Source of the DNA: Niastella sp. OAS944
GTDB lineage: Bacteria > Bacteroidota > Bacteroidia > Chitinophagales > Chitinophagaceae
Assembly (NCBI GenBank): GCA_024809215.1
Contig: JANUBW010000002.1
Span: forward strand, 1 to 64,000
Length of the DNA: 64,000 nt
Direction of reading: 5' to 3'
The translations under genes and the position numbers were made by a program. Below are positions 45,296 to 53,651 of the stretch, piece after piece (position 1 is the first letter of the stretch; the number at the start of each line of letters is the position of its first letter). The notes under the pieces are model-generated. The model had not been told where the DNA came from. It made no database searches and was given only the letters and a program-made list of their open reading frames with translations.

Positions 45296-48200
45296 TTATT
45301 TCTCAAACACCGGCAGTGTGAAGTAAATAAGCGTGCCTTTTTCCCGCTCACTTTCAACACCAATTTCGCCGCCATGTTTTTTTATTATATCCGACGCAAT
45401 AAACAGGCCCAGCCCAAGACCTGGAAAGGTTTTAATGTTGTTATCGCTGGCCCTGAAAAAGCGGTCGAATATCCGCAGCCGTGTTGCTTCAGACATACCT
45501 ATGCCAAAGTCCTGTATACTTACCTTCACCTGGTTGTTTTGCAGGGCCGTACTTACTATTATACGATGGCTGTTGGGCGAATATTTGATGGCATTACTGA
45601 TGAGGTTGATGAGCACCTGGCCAATTCGTTCGCGATCGGCTTTTACGGCCGGTAATTGTTGCAGTTCATTCACAATAACATGCTGTGCCGTGGTGCGCTG
45701 CATCAGTTCCACTATTTCGATTATCTGATCGTTGATGCTAAAAACTTCAGGTTGCAACGTTAGTTGACCTTCACTTATACGGGTAATATCAAGTAAATCG
45801 GCAATCAGGTGTGTTAACCGGTCAACCTGCCTGTCGAGCTTGTCAATTATTTCAATGCTTTCGGCTTCATTCTTCTCAACCAGCATTTCCTGCAGCAATT
45901 GAGTGTATGCTTTTATACTGGTAACGGGCGTTCTTAATTCATGGCTGGCTATGCCTAAAAATTCTTCTTTCTGGCTTTCGAGCCTTTTGCGTTCTGTAAT
46001 ATCTATTACCACGCCTATCATGCGGTGGGCCTTGCCCTGCCCGTTATAAAAAGCGCGGCCAAAAGCTGCTATCCAGGTAATACGGCCATTGGTATGCAGC
46101 GAGCGCATTTCCATGGCAAAATCCCGGCGGGTATCAATAGCTTTTTTCAAAACCTCACGCACATGCTCCCGGTCGCTTGGGTGCACATGTTCCAAAAACG
46201 CTGCATAGGAACCACTGCGCTGGTCAACCGGAATGCCAAACATGATATTATGATCGGTTGACCATAATATTTCGTCTTTGAAGATATTCCAGTCCCAGGT
46301 GCCCATTTTACCGGCTTCCATAGCCACCCGTAATCTTTCTTCCGATTCTTTAAACTGTTCAACACTTCTGCGTAACGATTCTTCGGCCCGTTTACGTTCG
46401 GTTACATTACCAATGGCCAGCAAAATACGGGCGCGTTTATCGCCTTCGCCATGCATACGCATGGCATTGAACAGCAGGGTCTTTTCGCCCAGCTCGCGAA
46501 AATTATACGTAAGCTCAAAATCCTGGAACCCGATGCCCTTCATAACGGTTTCCTTCAATTGCTGCCGCAAAGCAGGCACATCGAGCAGCCCGCCGGCCAG
46601 CTCAAAGAAATAATAACCATCAATGTCCTGTTTCAGGTTGAATAACGTATAAAAAGCTTTATTGGCGGTGCGCACCCGCAGATCGGTATGCAGCACTACC
46701 AGCGGATCACGTATGGTTTGTACAATGGCTTCGGTATATTCAACCGATTCCTTCAGGTCGGCATTGCGCAACTGCAATTCTTCATTGATGGTTATAAGTT
46801 CTTCATTAGTGCTTTGCATTTCTTCTTTCGAAGTTTCCAGCTCTTCATTAATGCTTTGTAACTCCTCATTCGATGAAAGCACTTCCTCGTTGGCCGACTG
46901 CAATTCTTCCCGTATGGACTCAAACTCCTCGTTCATGGTCTTCATTTGCTCACGCGCATCTTTCAGTTCCTGCTCAAGCATATCTATTCGGCGGTCCTTG
47001 CTGTCGGGCCTTCCCTTTTTCGGGGGCGCCGGTTTGCTTTTTTGCAGTTTGGACCCAACATCATCACTGAATACGATGAGAAAATACGGATCGCTAAGCA
47101 CCTGTGATTTTATTGGCGTTACTTCAATTTTAACCAAACGATGAAAATTGGAATCTTTAAGGTGCAGGCCTTCTTTACTAATAGCCTGTTTGCTTTTTTT
47201 GGCCTGGCTCAGCAATCCGCGCAATTCAAACACCAGTTCATCTTTCACCATTTTCAACAGGTGCAGGCTGGCCTTGCCTGCAGCAGGTTGCAGGTATTCA
47301 TTGATGGCGCCGTGAAAACGTAATATCTGCAGGTCTTTGTTCACTACCAGGCTGGCAGGTACGTAACGCGCCAGCAGCAGCTTATCTGTTTCCTTTTCAA
47401 TATCTATATCGGACGCCGGCTGCACGCCCGTTTTGTCATTAAAACTTTGCTGCATCAGGGGAACATGGGCCGGCCGGTTAAAAAAATCGAAGGGCAGCGG
47501 CTGGCTGATGGCTTTTTTTATATACAGCTTTTGCTCCTTATCTACCAACTCAAACAGATCGGTATCATTGCCAATGGTCTCCGATTTACCCAGGGCCAGG
47601 TAACCACCTGGTTTTAGTGCATAGTGAAAAGCCTGTAATATTTTCTTTTGCGCACTCGACGCCAGGTATATCATTACGTTCTGGCAGCTTATAAGGTCCA
47701 TACGACTAAAAGGCGGATCTTTAAGCAGGTTATGTGTTGCAAAAATACAGATGTCCCTGATGGGTTTTATGATCTGGTAACTGCCGTCAATTTTTACAAA
47801 GAACTGCGACAACCGCTGTGGCGAAACGTGTTGCAGGGAGTTTCTGCTGTAAATGCCCGTACGGGCCTTTTCAATAGCAGTTTCACTTAGGTCGGTGGCA
47901 AAGATCTGAATAGCGGTGGTATATGCTTTTTCGCCCAGGTATTCGAAAAGGCTAATGGCCATAGAGCAGGCTTCTTCACCACTTGAGCAGGCCGGTATCC
48001 AAATACGCAAAGGCTCACCGGCCTTCCGGTTCTTTACCAGGGTGGGAAAAACAGTTTTGGCAAGCGTCGTAAAAAGGTTTGGCTCCCTGAAAAAACTGGT
48101 TACATTGATCAACAGATCGCGGTACAGCAATTCCAGCTCGCTTTGGTTCTCGCGCAACAGCTTTATGTACTGTTCCAGTTCATCCAATCGGTTCAGGGCC

Positions 48201-48994
48201 ATGCGACGTAAAATACGCCGGTTGATGGTAGTGCCTTTATATTGGGCAAAATCAACTCCGAACCGGTTATGCAACAGCAAATGAATTCTTTTTAACGCCC
48301 GCTCATTTACTTCCGCATTTTTTTCATGCGATTCAATAGTAAAATGCTGGCGCGACAGCACGGCCAGCTCATCGGCAATGCCTTCGGGCGATAAAATGAA
48401 ATCGATATAACCCGACTCATAGGCATTGCGGGCCATCGATTGAAACAGGGCCGAATCGTCCTGCGCAAAGGAAATGCCGCCTTCGGCCTTTATAAGCTGA
48501 ACACCCTGCGTGCCATCGAAACCAACGCCCGATAGTACAATGGCAATGGCTTTATGCTGATACACCGGCGCCAGCGATTGCAGGAAGTGATCAAATACAT
48601 GCCGTTGTTTATCGCCCCGATGTTTTTTTACCAATACCAAATGCCCATCCGTTATGGTCATATACACGGCCGGCGGTATTACATACACATTATCAGGCTG
48701 AATTTTCATACCGTCCTTCACCAGGTGCACCTTCATCGCGGTGCGTCGTTCCAATAAACTGGGCAGTATGGAGGAATGATCGGGAGAAAGATGTTGAATA
48801 ATAACATAAGCTATACCCAAATCGGGTTGCAGGTGTGCTAAAAACCTTGAAATGGCCTCAATACCGCCCGCTGAACCGCCAATTGCAGCTATAGGAAACA
48901 AATTCTCAGCAGCGCGAAACGCGGGTTTAACCCTGGCTGCTTTTTTAGTTGGCGGCTTTTGGGCTTTAACAGGTTTCTTTTTTTGAGCACACAT
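45296..48994 (-). CDS. CheB-CheR-PAS-histidine kinase hybrid
   Basis: 1232 residues from the ATG at 48994 (MCAQKKKPVKAQKPP). The frame runs to 49156, but that extension crosses the riboswitch terminator. Domains in order: CheB esterase (about 32-215, IGGSAGGIEAISRF), CheR methyltransferase (about 240-500, PACSSGEEACSMAIS), a coiled coil of NEEL repeats (about 668-735), two PAS domains (about 745-995, SVEYTEAIVQ and following), HisKA with ASHELRTPVTS (about 1015) and HATPase with LINLISNAIKY and GLGLGLFIA. It is probably a cytosolic sensor with receptor-like methylation activity. No chemoreceptor is adjacent. A TPP riboswitch lies just upstream. Confidence 0.92.
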   Translation of the reverse strand: MCAQKKKPVKAQKPPTKKAARVKPAFRAAENLFPIAAIGGSAGGIEAISRFLAHLQPDLGIAYVIIQHLSPDHSSILPSLLERRTAMKVHLVKDGMKIQPDNVYVIPPAVYMTITDGHLVLVKKHRGDKQRHVFDHFLQSLAPVYQHKAIAIVLSGVGFDGTQGVQLIKAEGGISFAQDDSALFQSMARNAYESGYIDFILSPEGIADELAVLSRQHFTIESHEKNAEVNERALKRIHLLLHNRFGVDFAQYKGTTINRRILRRMALNRLDELEQYIKLLRENQSELELLYRDLLINVTSFFREPNLFTTLAKTVFPTLVKNRKAGEPLRIWIPACSSGEEACSMAISLFEYLGEKAYTTAIQIFATDLSETAIEKARTGIYSRNSLQHVSPQRLSQFFVKIDGSYQIIKPIRDICIFATHNLLKDPPFSRMDLISCQNVMIYLASSAQKKILQAFHYALKPGGYLALGKSETIGNDTDLFELVDKEQKLYIKKAISQPLPFDFFNRPAHVPLMQQSFNDKTGVQPASDIDIEKETDKLLLARYVPASLVVNKDLQILRFHGAINEYLQPAAGKASLHLLKMVKDELVFELRGLLSQAKKSKQAISKEGLHLKDSNFHRLVKIEVTPIKSQVLSDPYFLIVFSDDVGSKLQKSKPAPPKKGRPDSKDRRIDMLEQELKDAREQMKTMNEEFESIREELQSANEEVLSSNEELQSINEELETSKEEMQSTNEELITINEELQLRNADLKESVEYTEAIVQTIRDPLVVLHTDLRVRTANKAFYTLFNLKQDIDGYYFFELAGGLLDVPALRQQLKETVMKGIGFQDFELTYNFRELGEKTLLFNAMRMHGEGDKRARILLAIGNVTERKRAEESLRRSVEQFKESEERLRVAMEAGKMGTWDWNIFKDEILWSTDHNIMFGIPVDQRSGSYAAFLEHVHPSDREHVREVLKKAIDTRRDFAMEMRSLHTNGRITWIAAFGRAFYNGQGKAHRMIGVVIDITERKRLESQKEEFLGIASHELRTPVTSIKAYTQLLQEMLVEKNEAESIEIIDKLDRQVDRLTHLIADLLDITRISEGQLTLQPEVFSINDQIIEIVELMQRTTAQHVIVNELQQLPAVKADRERIGQVLINLISNAIKYSPNSHRIIVSTALQNNQVKVSIQDFGIGMSEATRLRIFDRFFRASDNNIKTFPGLGLGLFIASDIIKKHGGEIGVESEREKGTLIYFTLPVFEK

Positions 48995-49096
48995 GAAATT
49001 GACATTAATTAAGCCCGTAAGGTACTGAATGTAAGAACACATCTGACGGATATTTGAAGGTATCCTGCAACTGTTCATAGCGGGAAGCTTAGGCCC

Positions 49097-49125
49097 AAAA
49101 AAAAGACTCCGGATGTACCGGAGTC
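49097..49125 (-). terminator. Intrinsic terminator following the TPP riboswitch
   Basis: On the minus strand an 8-bp perfect stem (GACTCCGG and CCGGAGTC) with loop TACAT is followed by eight T. It sits 9 bases after the 3' side of aptamer stem P1 and about 100 bases before the hybrid-kinase start, the standard position of an expression platform. Confidence 0.9.
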
Positions 49126-49133
49126 CTCTCTTG

Positions 49134-49259
49134 CTCTTCAGTCCCTTCGCTGGCATTACCCAGATCAGGTTGTCGGAGTATATTCTCAGGTTTAGTTTTC
49201 ATGTCCTTGTCCGCAATTAGGGACAATACTTGTTTACAATAAACCACCCCCTTGAAGAA
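49134..49259 (-). promoter_or_regulatory. TPP (thiamine pyrophosphate) riboswitch aptamer
   Basis: On the minus strand the THI-box core is present in order: P1 arm TTCTTCA (49259-49253), GGGGGTG, CTGAGA (about 49187), ACCTGATCTGG, TAATGCCAGCG and AGGGA, then the matching P1 arm TGAAGA (49140-49135). The stretch between GGGGGTG and CTGAGA is long and could form the optional P3a arm. This agrees closely with the family consensus. It points toward the CheB-CheR-kinase gene, and no thiamine gene is in the window. Confidence 0.92.
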
Positions 49260-49661
49260 CATTTGATGAATAACTAAAAATAATGTGCCATTGAAATTAA
49301 CGCTTACCACATTTGTAATCACACACATATTGAGGAAATATATGGGCATCATAATCAACAAAAAATATTGCTGGGGTATATTTTTATTTTTCTCTCAAAT
49401 GTAAATAGCTTTATTATGCTAACGGTTAATACTTCAGCATACCGTTTGTCTTTTATACATACCAGCAATAAACAACCTTTTTACAGCTCAATTTTCAATA
49501 ACAACATTAACGTATACATAACGTACATCAACACGTGTTGTATAACTCGGTCGTGCATCCAAAACAACATCATTGTTTGCAACAGTAAAAGAATCAACAC
49601 ACTGAGCATTAAAATTGCAATACATGGATCATCAATTTTCTAACGATTAAACCATTTAATT
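49260..49661. other. AT-rich intergenic region
   Basis: About 400 bp between the riboswitch (minus) and the low-complexity protein gene (plus). It should contain both promoters. A 91-codon frame at 49368-49643 is AT-biased, has no domain and is not called. No repeat was recognised. Confidence 0.4.
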
Positions 49662-50837
49662 ATGAACAGAAGAAGCCAGGGCAGGCAGGGTTATGGCCGC
49701 CGAAGCAATGAAGAAAACCGTGGACGTTATGGTTCACAAGGTGGATTTGAAGGATATGGTCAGCAGGGAGGAAATATGGGCCGGCAAGGCAGATACGATG
49801 AATATGGTCAACAGCAAAATTATGGACAGAACAGAGGATATGGTGGTCAGCAAGGCGGATATGGCGGATACGGTGGACAGCAGGGTGGTGGTGGATACGG
49901 CCAGTATGGCGGTAATCGTGGGCAACAAGGTGGTTTCGGAGGTTACAGTGGTTATGGACAAGGTGGCTACAGAGAACAGGAAAATTACAACCAGGACTAT
50001 GGCCAGCATCGCGGCAGTCAAAGCGGTTACGGCCAACAAGGTGGCAACTGGGGTAACCAGGGCGGTAATTGGGGCAACCAGGGCGGCCAGGGTAGTTGGG
50101 GACAACACCAGGGCGGCGGCTGGGGTAACCAGGGCGGCAGCTATGGCAGCCAGGGTTCACAACACTGGGGTCAGCAAGGTGGCTATGGCCAGCAGAATGA
50201 AGACGAACAATTCAGACAGCGTGAGTATGGTCAACGGTACGAAGATGATTATGATGACGATGAAGATACCCGCATGATGGGCCAGGGATATGATGAAGAT
50301 TATGACGAAGACGACCAGGGTTATATGGGTATGCGTGGCCAGTATGGTCAGGAAGAAGACGAAGACTATGATGAGGATGAAGACGAAGATGAAAATGAAT
50401 ATGGTGGCCGCCAAACGTATATGGGCCATTCGCGCCGTGGTTTTGGCAGCATGAGTGGCGATCAAAGCCATCGCATGGGTCAAATGGGCGGCATGCAATC
50501 GAATGAAGACGATTATCAATACGGTCGTCAAAGCCGTGGAGGCCGTATGGGCCAAAATGAAGATGAATATGATTACAGAGGAGGTATGAGCGGCCGTTCG
50601 GGTTCTGGTAGAAGCAGCAGTGGCACTTCGCGCCGTGGTTTTGCCAGTATGCCAAAAGATGAAGTTCGCCGTATAGGCGCTATGGGTGGCCGCGCATCGC
50701 ATGAAGGTTCAGGTAGCAGCAGCAGCCGCAGCAGCAGCCAGGGCCGTTCATCATCGGGCCGCAGCAGCAGCCGGTCGCAAGGATCAAAAAGCCGTACGAG
50801 TTCCAGCTCAAACAGAAGTAAAAGTAAATCCAGGTAA
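49662..50837 (+). CDS. FUS-like low-complexity protein with KGG stress motifs
   Basis: 391 residues. Residues 1-180 are almost entirely Gly, Gln, Tyr, Asn, Ser and Arg (repeats such as GYGGQQGGYGGYGG and GNWGNQGGNWGNQGG), like eukaryotic FUS/EWS prion-like domains. Residues about 195-260 are acidic (DDYDDDEDT, EEDEDYDEDEDEDENE). Two KGG/YciG-type motifs follow: RRGFGSMSGDQSHRMGQMGG and RRGFASMPKDEVRRIGAMGG. The last 43 residues are Ser/Arg/Gly-rich. The gene just downstream is YciF-like, as in the E. coli yciGFE stress operon. No signal peptide or catalytic motif is seen. Condensate formation is an inference from composition. Confidence 0.85.
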   Translation: MNRRSQGRQGYGRRSNEENRGRYGSQGGFEGYGQQGGNMGRQGRYDEYGQQQNYGQNRGYGGQQGGYGGYGGQQGGGGYGQYGGNRGQQGGFGGYSGYGQGGYREQENYNQDYGQHRGSQSGYGQQGGNWGNQGGNWGNQGGQGSWGQHQGGGWGNQGGSYGSQGSQHWGQQGGYGQQNEDEQFRQREYGQRYEDDYDDDEDTRMMGQGYDEDYDEDDQGYMGMRGQYGQEEDEDYDEDEDEDENEYGGRQTYMGHSRRGFGSMSGDQSHRMGQMGGMQSNEDDYQYGRQSRGGRMGQNEDEYDYRGGMSGRSGSGRSSSGTSRRGFASMPKDEVRRIGAMGGRASHEGSGSSSSRSSSQGRSSSGRSSSRSQGSKSRTSSSSNRSKSKSR

Positions 50838-50870
50838 CTACCTGGAATGTGCATAGAGGGCTTAAAATCG

Positions 50871-50902
50871 GGATAGAGTGCATGCACTCTATCCTTTCTT
50901 TA
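50871..50902 (+). terminator. Perfect 24-bp palindrome followed by a T-rich tract
   Basis: 50871-50894 is a perfect palindrome (GGATAGAGTGCA and its complement), followed by TTTCTTTA. It lies between the KGG gene and the YciF-like gene. It can act as an intrinsic terminator or attenuator in RNA, or as a dyad operator in DNA. It overlaps an upstream ATG at 50878, which argues for the YciF start at 50923. Confidence 0.7.
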
Positions 50903-50922
50903 CTAATTATAAACGTAATAAA

Positions 50923-51555
50923 ATGCAAAATATGGGCACCGCAACCGAAACTGGTAAAAAGAACGGAATGAACCCCGAAACAGAAACAAAGAAAAAAGGC
51001 GGCAGCCAGCAAGGTTCTGAAGAAACACCTTCGTATTTACAGAAGTTCTTTTTGGACCAGGTAAAAGACATGTATTATGCCGAACAGGAATTGTTGAAGA
51101 CGATGCCTGAAATGAAAAATGCCGCCACTACCGAAGAGTTGGAAGACGCCATAGAAGAACACATGAAACAAACCCAGCGACATGTAAAACGCCTGGAGAA
51201 AGTGTTTAAAATGATCGGACAAAAACCGGAGGGGAAAAGATGCGAGGCCATGGATGGTTTAATTAAAGAACTAAAGACCATTCTTCGCGAAACCGAAGAA
51301 AACACTATGACCCGCGATGCTGCACTGATCATTGCCGCGCAAAAAATAGAACACTATGAAATAGCTTCCTATGGCGGTTTGGTAGCACTGGCCATTACCC
51401 TGGGTTTGGAACGTGCCGCCGATATACTCGATAAAACATTAATGGAAGAAGAAATGACCGATCAAATGCTCACCGATATTGCCGAAGCATACATTAATGT
51501 AGAAGCGGAACACGAAGGTAAATATTCGTGGGATAAGAAGTTGTTTATGGTGTAG
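50923..51555 (+). CDS. YciF-like ferritin-like protein (DUF892)
   Basis: 210 residues from the ATG at 50923 (MQNMGTATETGKK); an ATG at 50878 lies inside a terminator-like palindrome and is rejected. A disordered N-terminus of about 40 residues rich in Lys, Glu and Gly precedes a four-helix bundle (LDQVKDMYYAEQELL, EEHMKQTQRHVKRLEKVFK, AAQKIEHYEIASYGG, EEEMTDQMLTDI) with the Glu/His pattern of DUF892/YciF ferritin-like proteins. E. coli YciF is a stress-induced protein. It sits downstream of the KGG protein gene, which strengthens both calls. Confidence 0.92.
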   Translation: MQNMGTATETGKKNGMNPETETKKKGGSQQGSEETPSYLQKFFLDQVKDMYYAEQELLKTMPEMKNAATTEELEDAIEEHMKQTQRHVKRLEKVFKMIGQKPEGKRCEAMDGLIKELKTILRETEENTMTRDAALIIAAQKIEHYEIASYGGLVALAITLGLERAADILDKTLMEEEMTDQMLTDIAEAYINVEAEHEGKYSWDKKLFMV

Positions 51556-51560
51556 CCCAA

Positions 51561-51660
51561 AAGAAATTTTGGGATTTTGAGATTTCGGGATTTTGAGATT
51601 TTTCAGACGGCTAATACCTGATGAAATCTCAAAATCTCTAAATCCCAAAATCAGAAATGC
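51561..51660. repeat. Inverted word array between convergent genes
   Basis: Left words GGGATTTTGAGATTTC are repeated twice; right words GAAATCTCAAAATC and AATCCCAAAATC are complementary, with about 25 bp between. The array can fold as a hairpin between the converging YciF and kinase genes. The words match those at 28.7-28.97 kb. Confidence 0.82.
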
Positions 51661-51664
51661 GTTT

Positions 51665-52816
51665 TCATTCAACCGGGAAATAGCACTGTATACTGGTTCC
51701 TTTATCAGGTTGCGCCGTGGCCAGCACAAAACCATTATGCGCCTCCATGATCTTCTTCACAATGGCCAGGCCCATACCAGATCCATGGTATTGACTTTTT
51801 GCATTCAACTTTTCAAACATGATGAATATGCGGCTGGCCTGTGCGGGATCGAAGCCAATACCATTATCAGTGAATTCAACCAGCGCCATGGGCGCTTCAC
51901 TTTGATGACCTGCAGGCAATTGATCTGTTGGCACCACGCGACTGGTAATGCTAATACGAGGTTGATTACCCGGGGCCTGAAACTTCAACCCATTATCAAT
52001 AATATTGGTAAATAAAGTCAACAGCATATCCCTATAACCCTGTATAACGGGCAGTTCCCTGGTCTCAATTATGCCACCGCTCTCGCTGATCTTTCTTTGT
52101 AATTTATTCTCCGCTTCTTTACATACTTCATTTAAATTAACTGCGGTGCGAACCTGTTTGAAGCTGTTTATATGGCTTAAGGCCCATATGTCATCGAGCA
52201 ACAGGTTTATACGATTGAGCGAGCCCTGTATGCGCCTGATATTGGCCTTGCCGCCATTCGACAGCACCCGGCCTTCCGATTTCACCAGCAATTCAAAAGC
52301 CGTATAAACAAGGCGCAGCGGCTCCTTTATTTCGTTACTGGTTATATAAGTGAATGTCGCCATTTCGGTAGAAGCGGTTTCAAGCTGGCGGTATTGTTGT
52401 TCCAGGGCTTCATTCAACGGTTGCAGTTTCTTTTCCGCTTTTTCGCGGTGAGAAACGTCGTGCATAATATTCATTACGCCTTTTACGTCGCCGGCCTCAT
52501 CGGTAATGGGAATAAAATGGTTCTCGTAGCTCTGTCGGTTAAATGCGCCTGCCCTAACCGGTACAAATGATTTTTTGCCCTCGAAGCCAAATTTAATGGC
52601 CTCCATCATTTCGGCATCTACAGCCAGTTTAGGAAATACGTCAAGTATGTGTTTACCTATGATATCAGCTTTCGCAATGCCGGTAACCTGGGCGGCCGTT
52701 CTGTTCCAGGCAATAATATGCCAATCCTGATCTATGGCCATTACCCGGTCAATGCTGCTGTCGTTGAGAAGTTCAAACAAGTTGGGAATAGAAGGATGTA
52801 GGGTTTCGTTAGTCAT
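51665..52816 (-). CDS. PAS-domain histidine kinase with the phospho-acceptor His replaced by Asn
   Basis: 383 residues. PAS domain (about 20-125, DQDWHIIAWNRTAAQVTG), a coiled linker (about 128-150), a HisKA-like helix pair and a HATPase domain (LFTNIIDNGLKF, DNGIGFD, GSGMGLAI). The dimerisation motif reads ITSNEIKEPLRLV instead of the usual SHDLxEPLR: the histidine position is Asn161 (codon AAC at 52334-52336). It cannot autophosphorylate in the ordinary way. It may be a pseudo-kinase, a phosphatase or a partner for another kinase. It has no membrane helix. A promoter must lie in 52817-52939. Confidence 0.88.
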   Translation of the reverse strand: MTNETLHPSIPNLFELLNDSSIDRVMAIDQDWHIIAWNRTAAQVTGIAKADIIGKHILDVFPKLAVDAEMMEAIKFGFEGKKSFVPVRAGAFNRQSYENHFIPITDEAGDVKGVMNIMHDVSHREKAEKKLQPLNEALEQQYRQLETASTEMATFTYITSNEIKEPLRLVYTAFELLVKSEGRVLSNGGKANIRRIQGSLNRINLLLDDIWALSHINSFKQVRTAVNLNEVCKEAENKLQRKISESGGIIETRELPVIQGYRDMLLTLFTNIIDNGLKFQAPGNQPRISITSRVVPTDQLPAGHQSEAPMALVEFTDNGIGFDPAQASRIFIMFEKLNAKSQYHGSGMGLAIVKKIMEAHNGFVLATAQPDKGTSIQCYFPVE

Positions 52817-52939
52817 GGTAGCGATGTTTGCGTTTAATGTTATACAAATATTATACCGCTGAAAACCGACAGCCGTTATGTATGTATCAACAGCACCAGG
52901 CGCTTATCTCCAATTAAAACCACAATTAAGGTACATCAT

Positions 52940-53431
52940 TTGATGCAATTAATAGCAAAACATATACTGATGGATATCATCATTGAAACTCCCAAAGGAA
53001 GCCGCCAGAAATATACATATGAAAAGGAATCTAAATTATTCCGGTTGAAGAAGGTGCTGGCGCCCGGTTTGGTATTTCCGTATGATTTTGGATTTATACC
53101 GGGCACCAAAGGTGAAGATGGCGATCCGCTCGATATACTCGTGATCTCGGAATACCACGGTTTTCCCGGTTGTATAATGGATGTGCGTATAGCTGGTTGT
53201 TTACAGGCAACTCAAACTGCGGGTAAACATACGTATCGCAACGACCGTTATATTGGCATACTTGAGCAAAGCTCGGTCTTTGAGAATATTGCTACATTGA
53301 GCGACTTGCCAGATACGTTAATTGATAGTATCAAGCTGTTCTTTTCAACTTATTTGCAGGCCGAGGGGAAGTTGGTTCAATGGGAAACAGATTTGAATGC
53401 GAGGCAGGCGGTGGAGAAGTTGACGAGTTAA
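52940..53431 (+). CDS. ppa: Inorganic pyrophosphatase (family I)
   Basis: 163 residues as written; an ATG at 52970 (MDIIIETPKGSRQKY) would match the usual family start better. Motifs are ETPKGSRQKYTYE, PYDFGFIPGT and the catalytic EDGDPLDILV, with a conserved RNDRY region. It hydrolyses pyrophosphate and so drives biosynthetic reactions forward. It stands alone, with a word array (AGTTGACG type) right after its stop codon. Confidence 0.93.
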   Translation: MMQLIAKHILMDIIIETPKGSRQKYTYEKESKLFRLKKVLAPGLVFPYDFGFIPGTKGEDGDPLDILVISEYHGFPGCIMDVRIAGCLQATQTAGKHTYRNDRYIGILEQSSVFENIATLSDLPDTLIDSIKLFFSTYLQAEGKLVQWETDLNARQAVEKLTS

Positions 53432-53520
53432 CAAGTTGACGAGTTGACGAGGCTTTATGTGCAGCGGGCCGAGTAATAGTTGAAATGTTGATAGAGGTGA
53501 TAAAGTTGATAGAGGGTTTC
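53417..53520. repeat. 8- and 9-bp word array with shared tail
   Basis: Four degenerate 8-bp AGTTGACG-type words start at the end of the pyrophosphatase gene, followed by AGGCTTTATGTGCA, then TTGAAATGTTGATAGAGGTGATAAAGTTGATAGAGG, whose words are 9 bp apart and complement those at 24.34 kb and 56.22 kb. Confidence 0.85.
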
Positions 53521-53575
53521 TGTGCAACAAATTGATTAATTGTTGAAAGGTTTACAAAGAAAAACTTACTTAAGA

Positions 53576-53632
53576 AATGGCCTCCCCCCTTCCGGGGGGA
53601 TGTCTGGAGGGGGGCCGGGAGGGGGCCATTTC
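53576..53632. repeat. GC-rich imperfect inverted repeat
   Basis: ATGGCCTCCCCCC and GGGAGGGGGCCAT flank CTTCCGGGGGGATGTCTGGAGGGGGGCC. The arms pair over most of their length. It lies just past the end of the esterase-TPR gene on the minus strand and may act as its terminator. It is clearly more GC-rich than its surroundings. Confidence 0.7.
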
Positions 53633-53651
53633 ACGTTTCACGATTGCCGAC

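Noticed and set aside
49368-49643. 91-codon frame between the riboswitch and the KGG gene
   Set aside because: Its composition follows the AT-rich region, with no domain or signal peptide.
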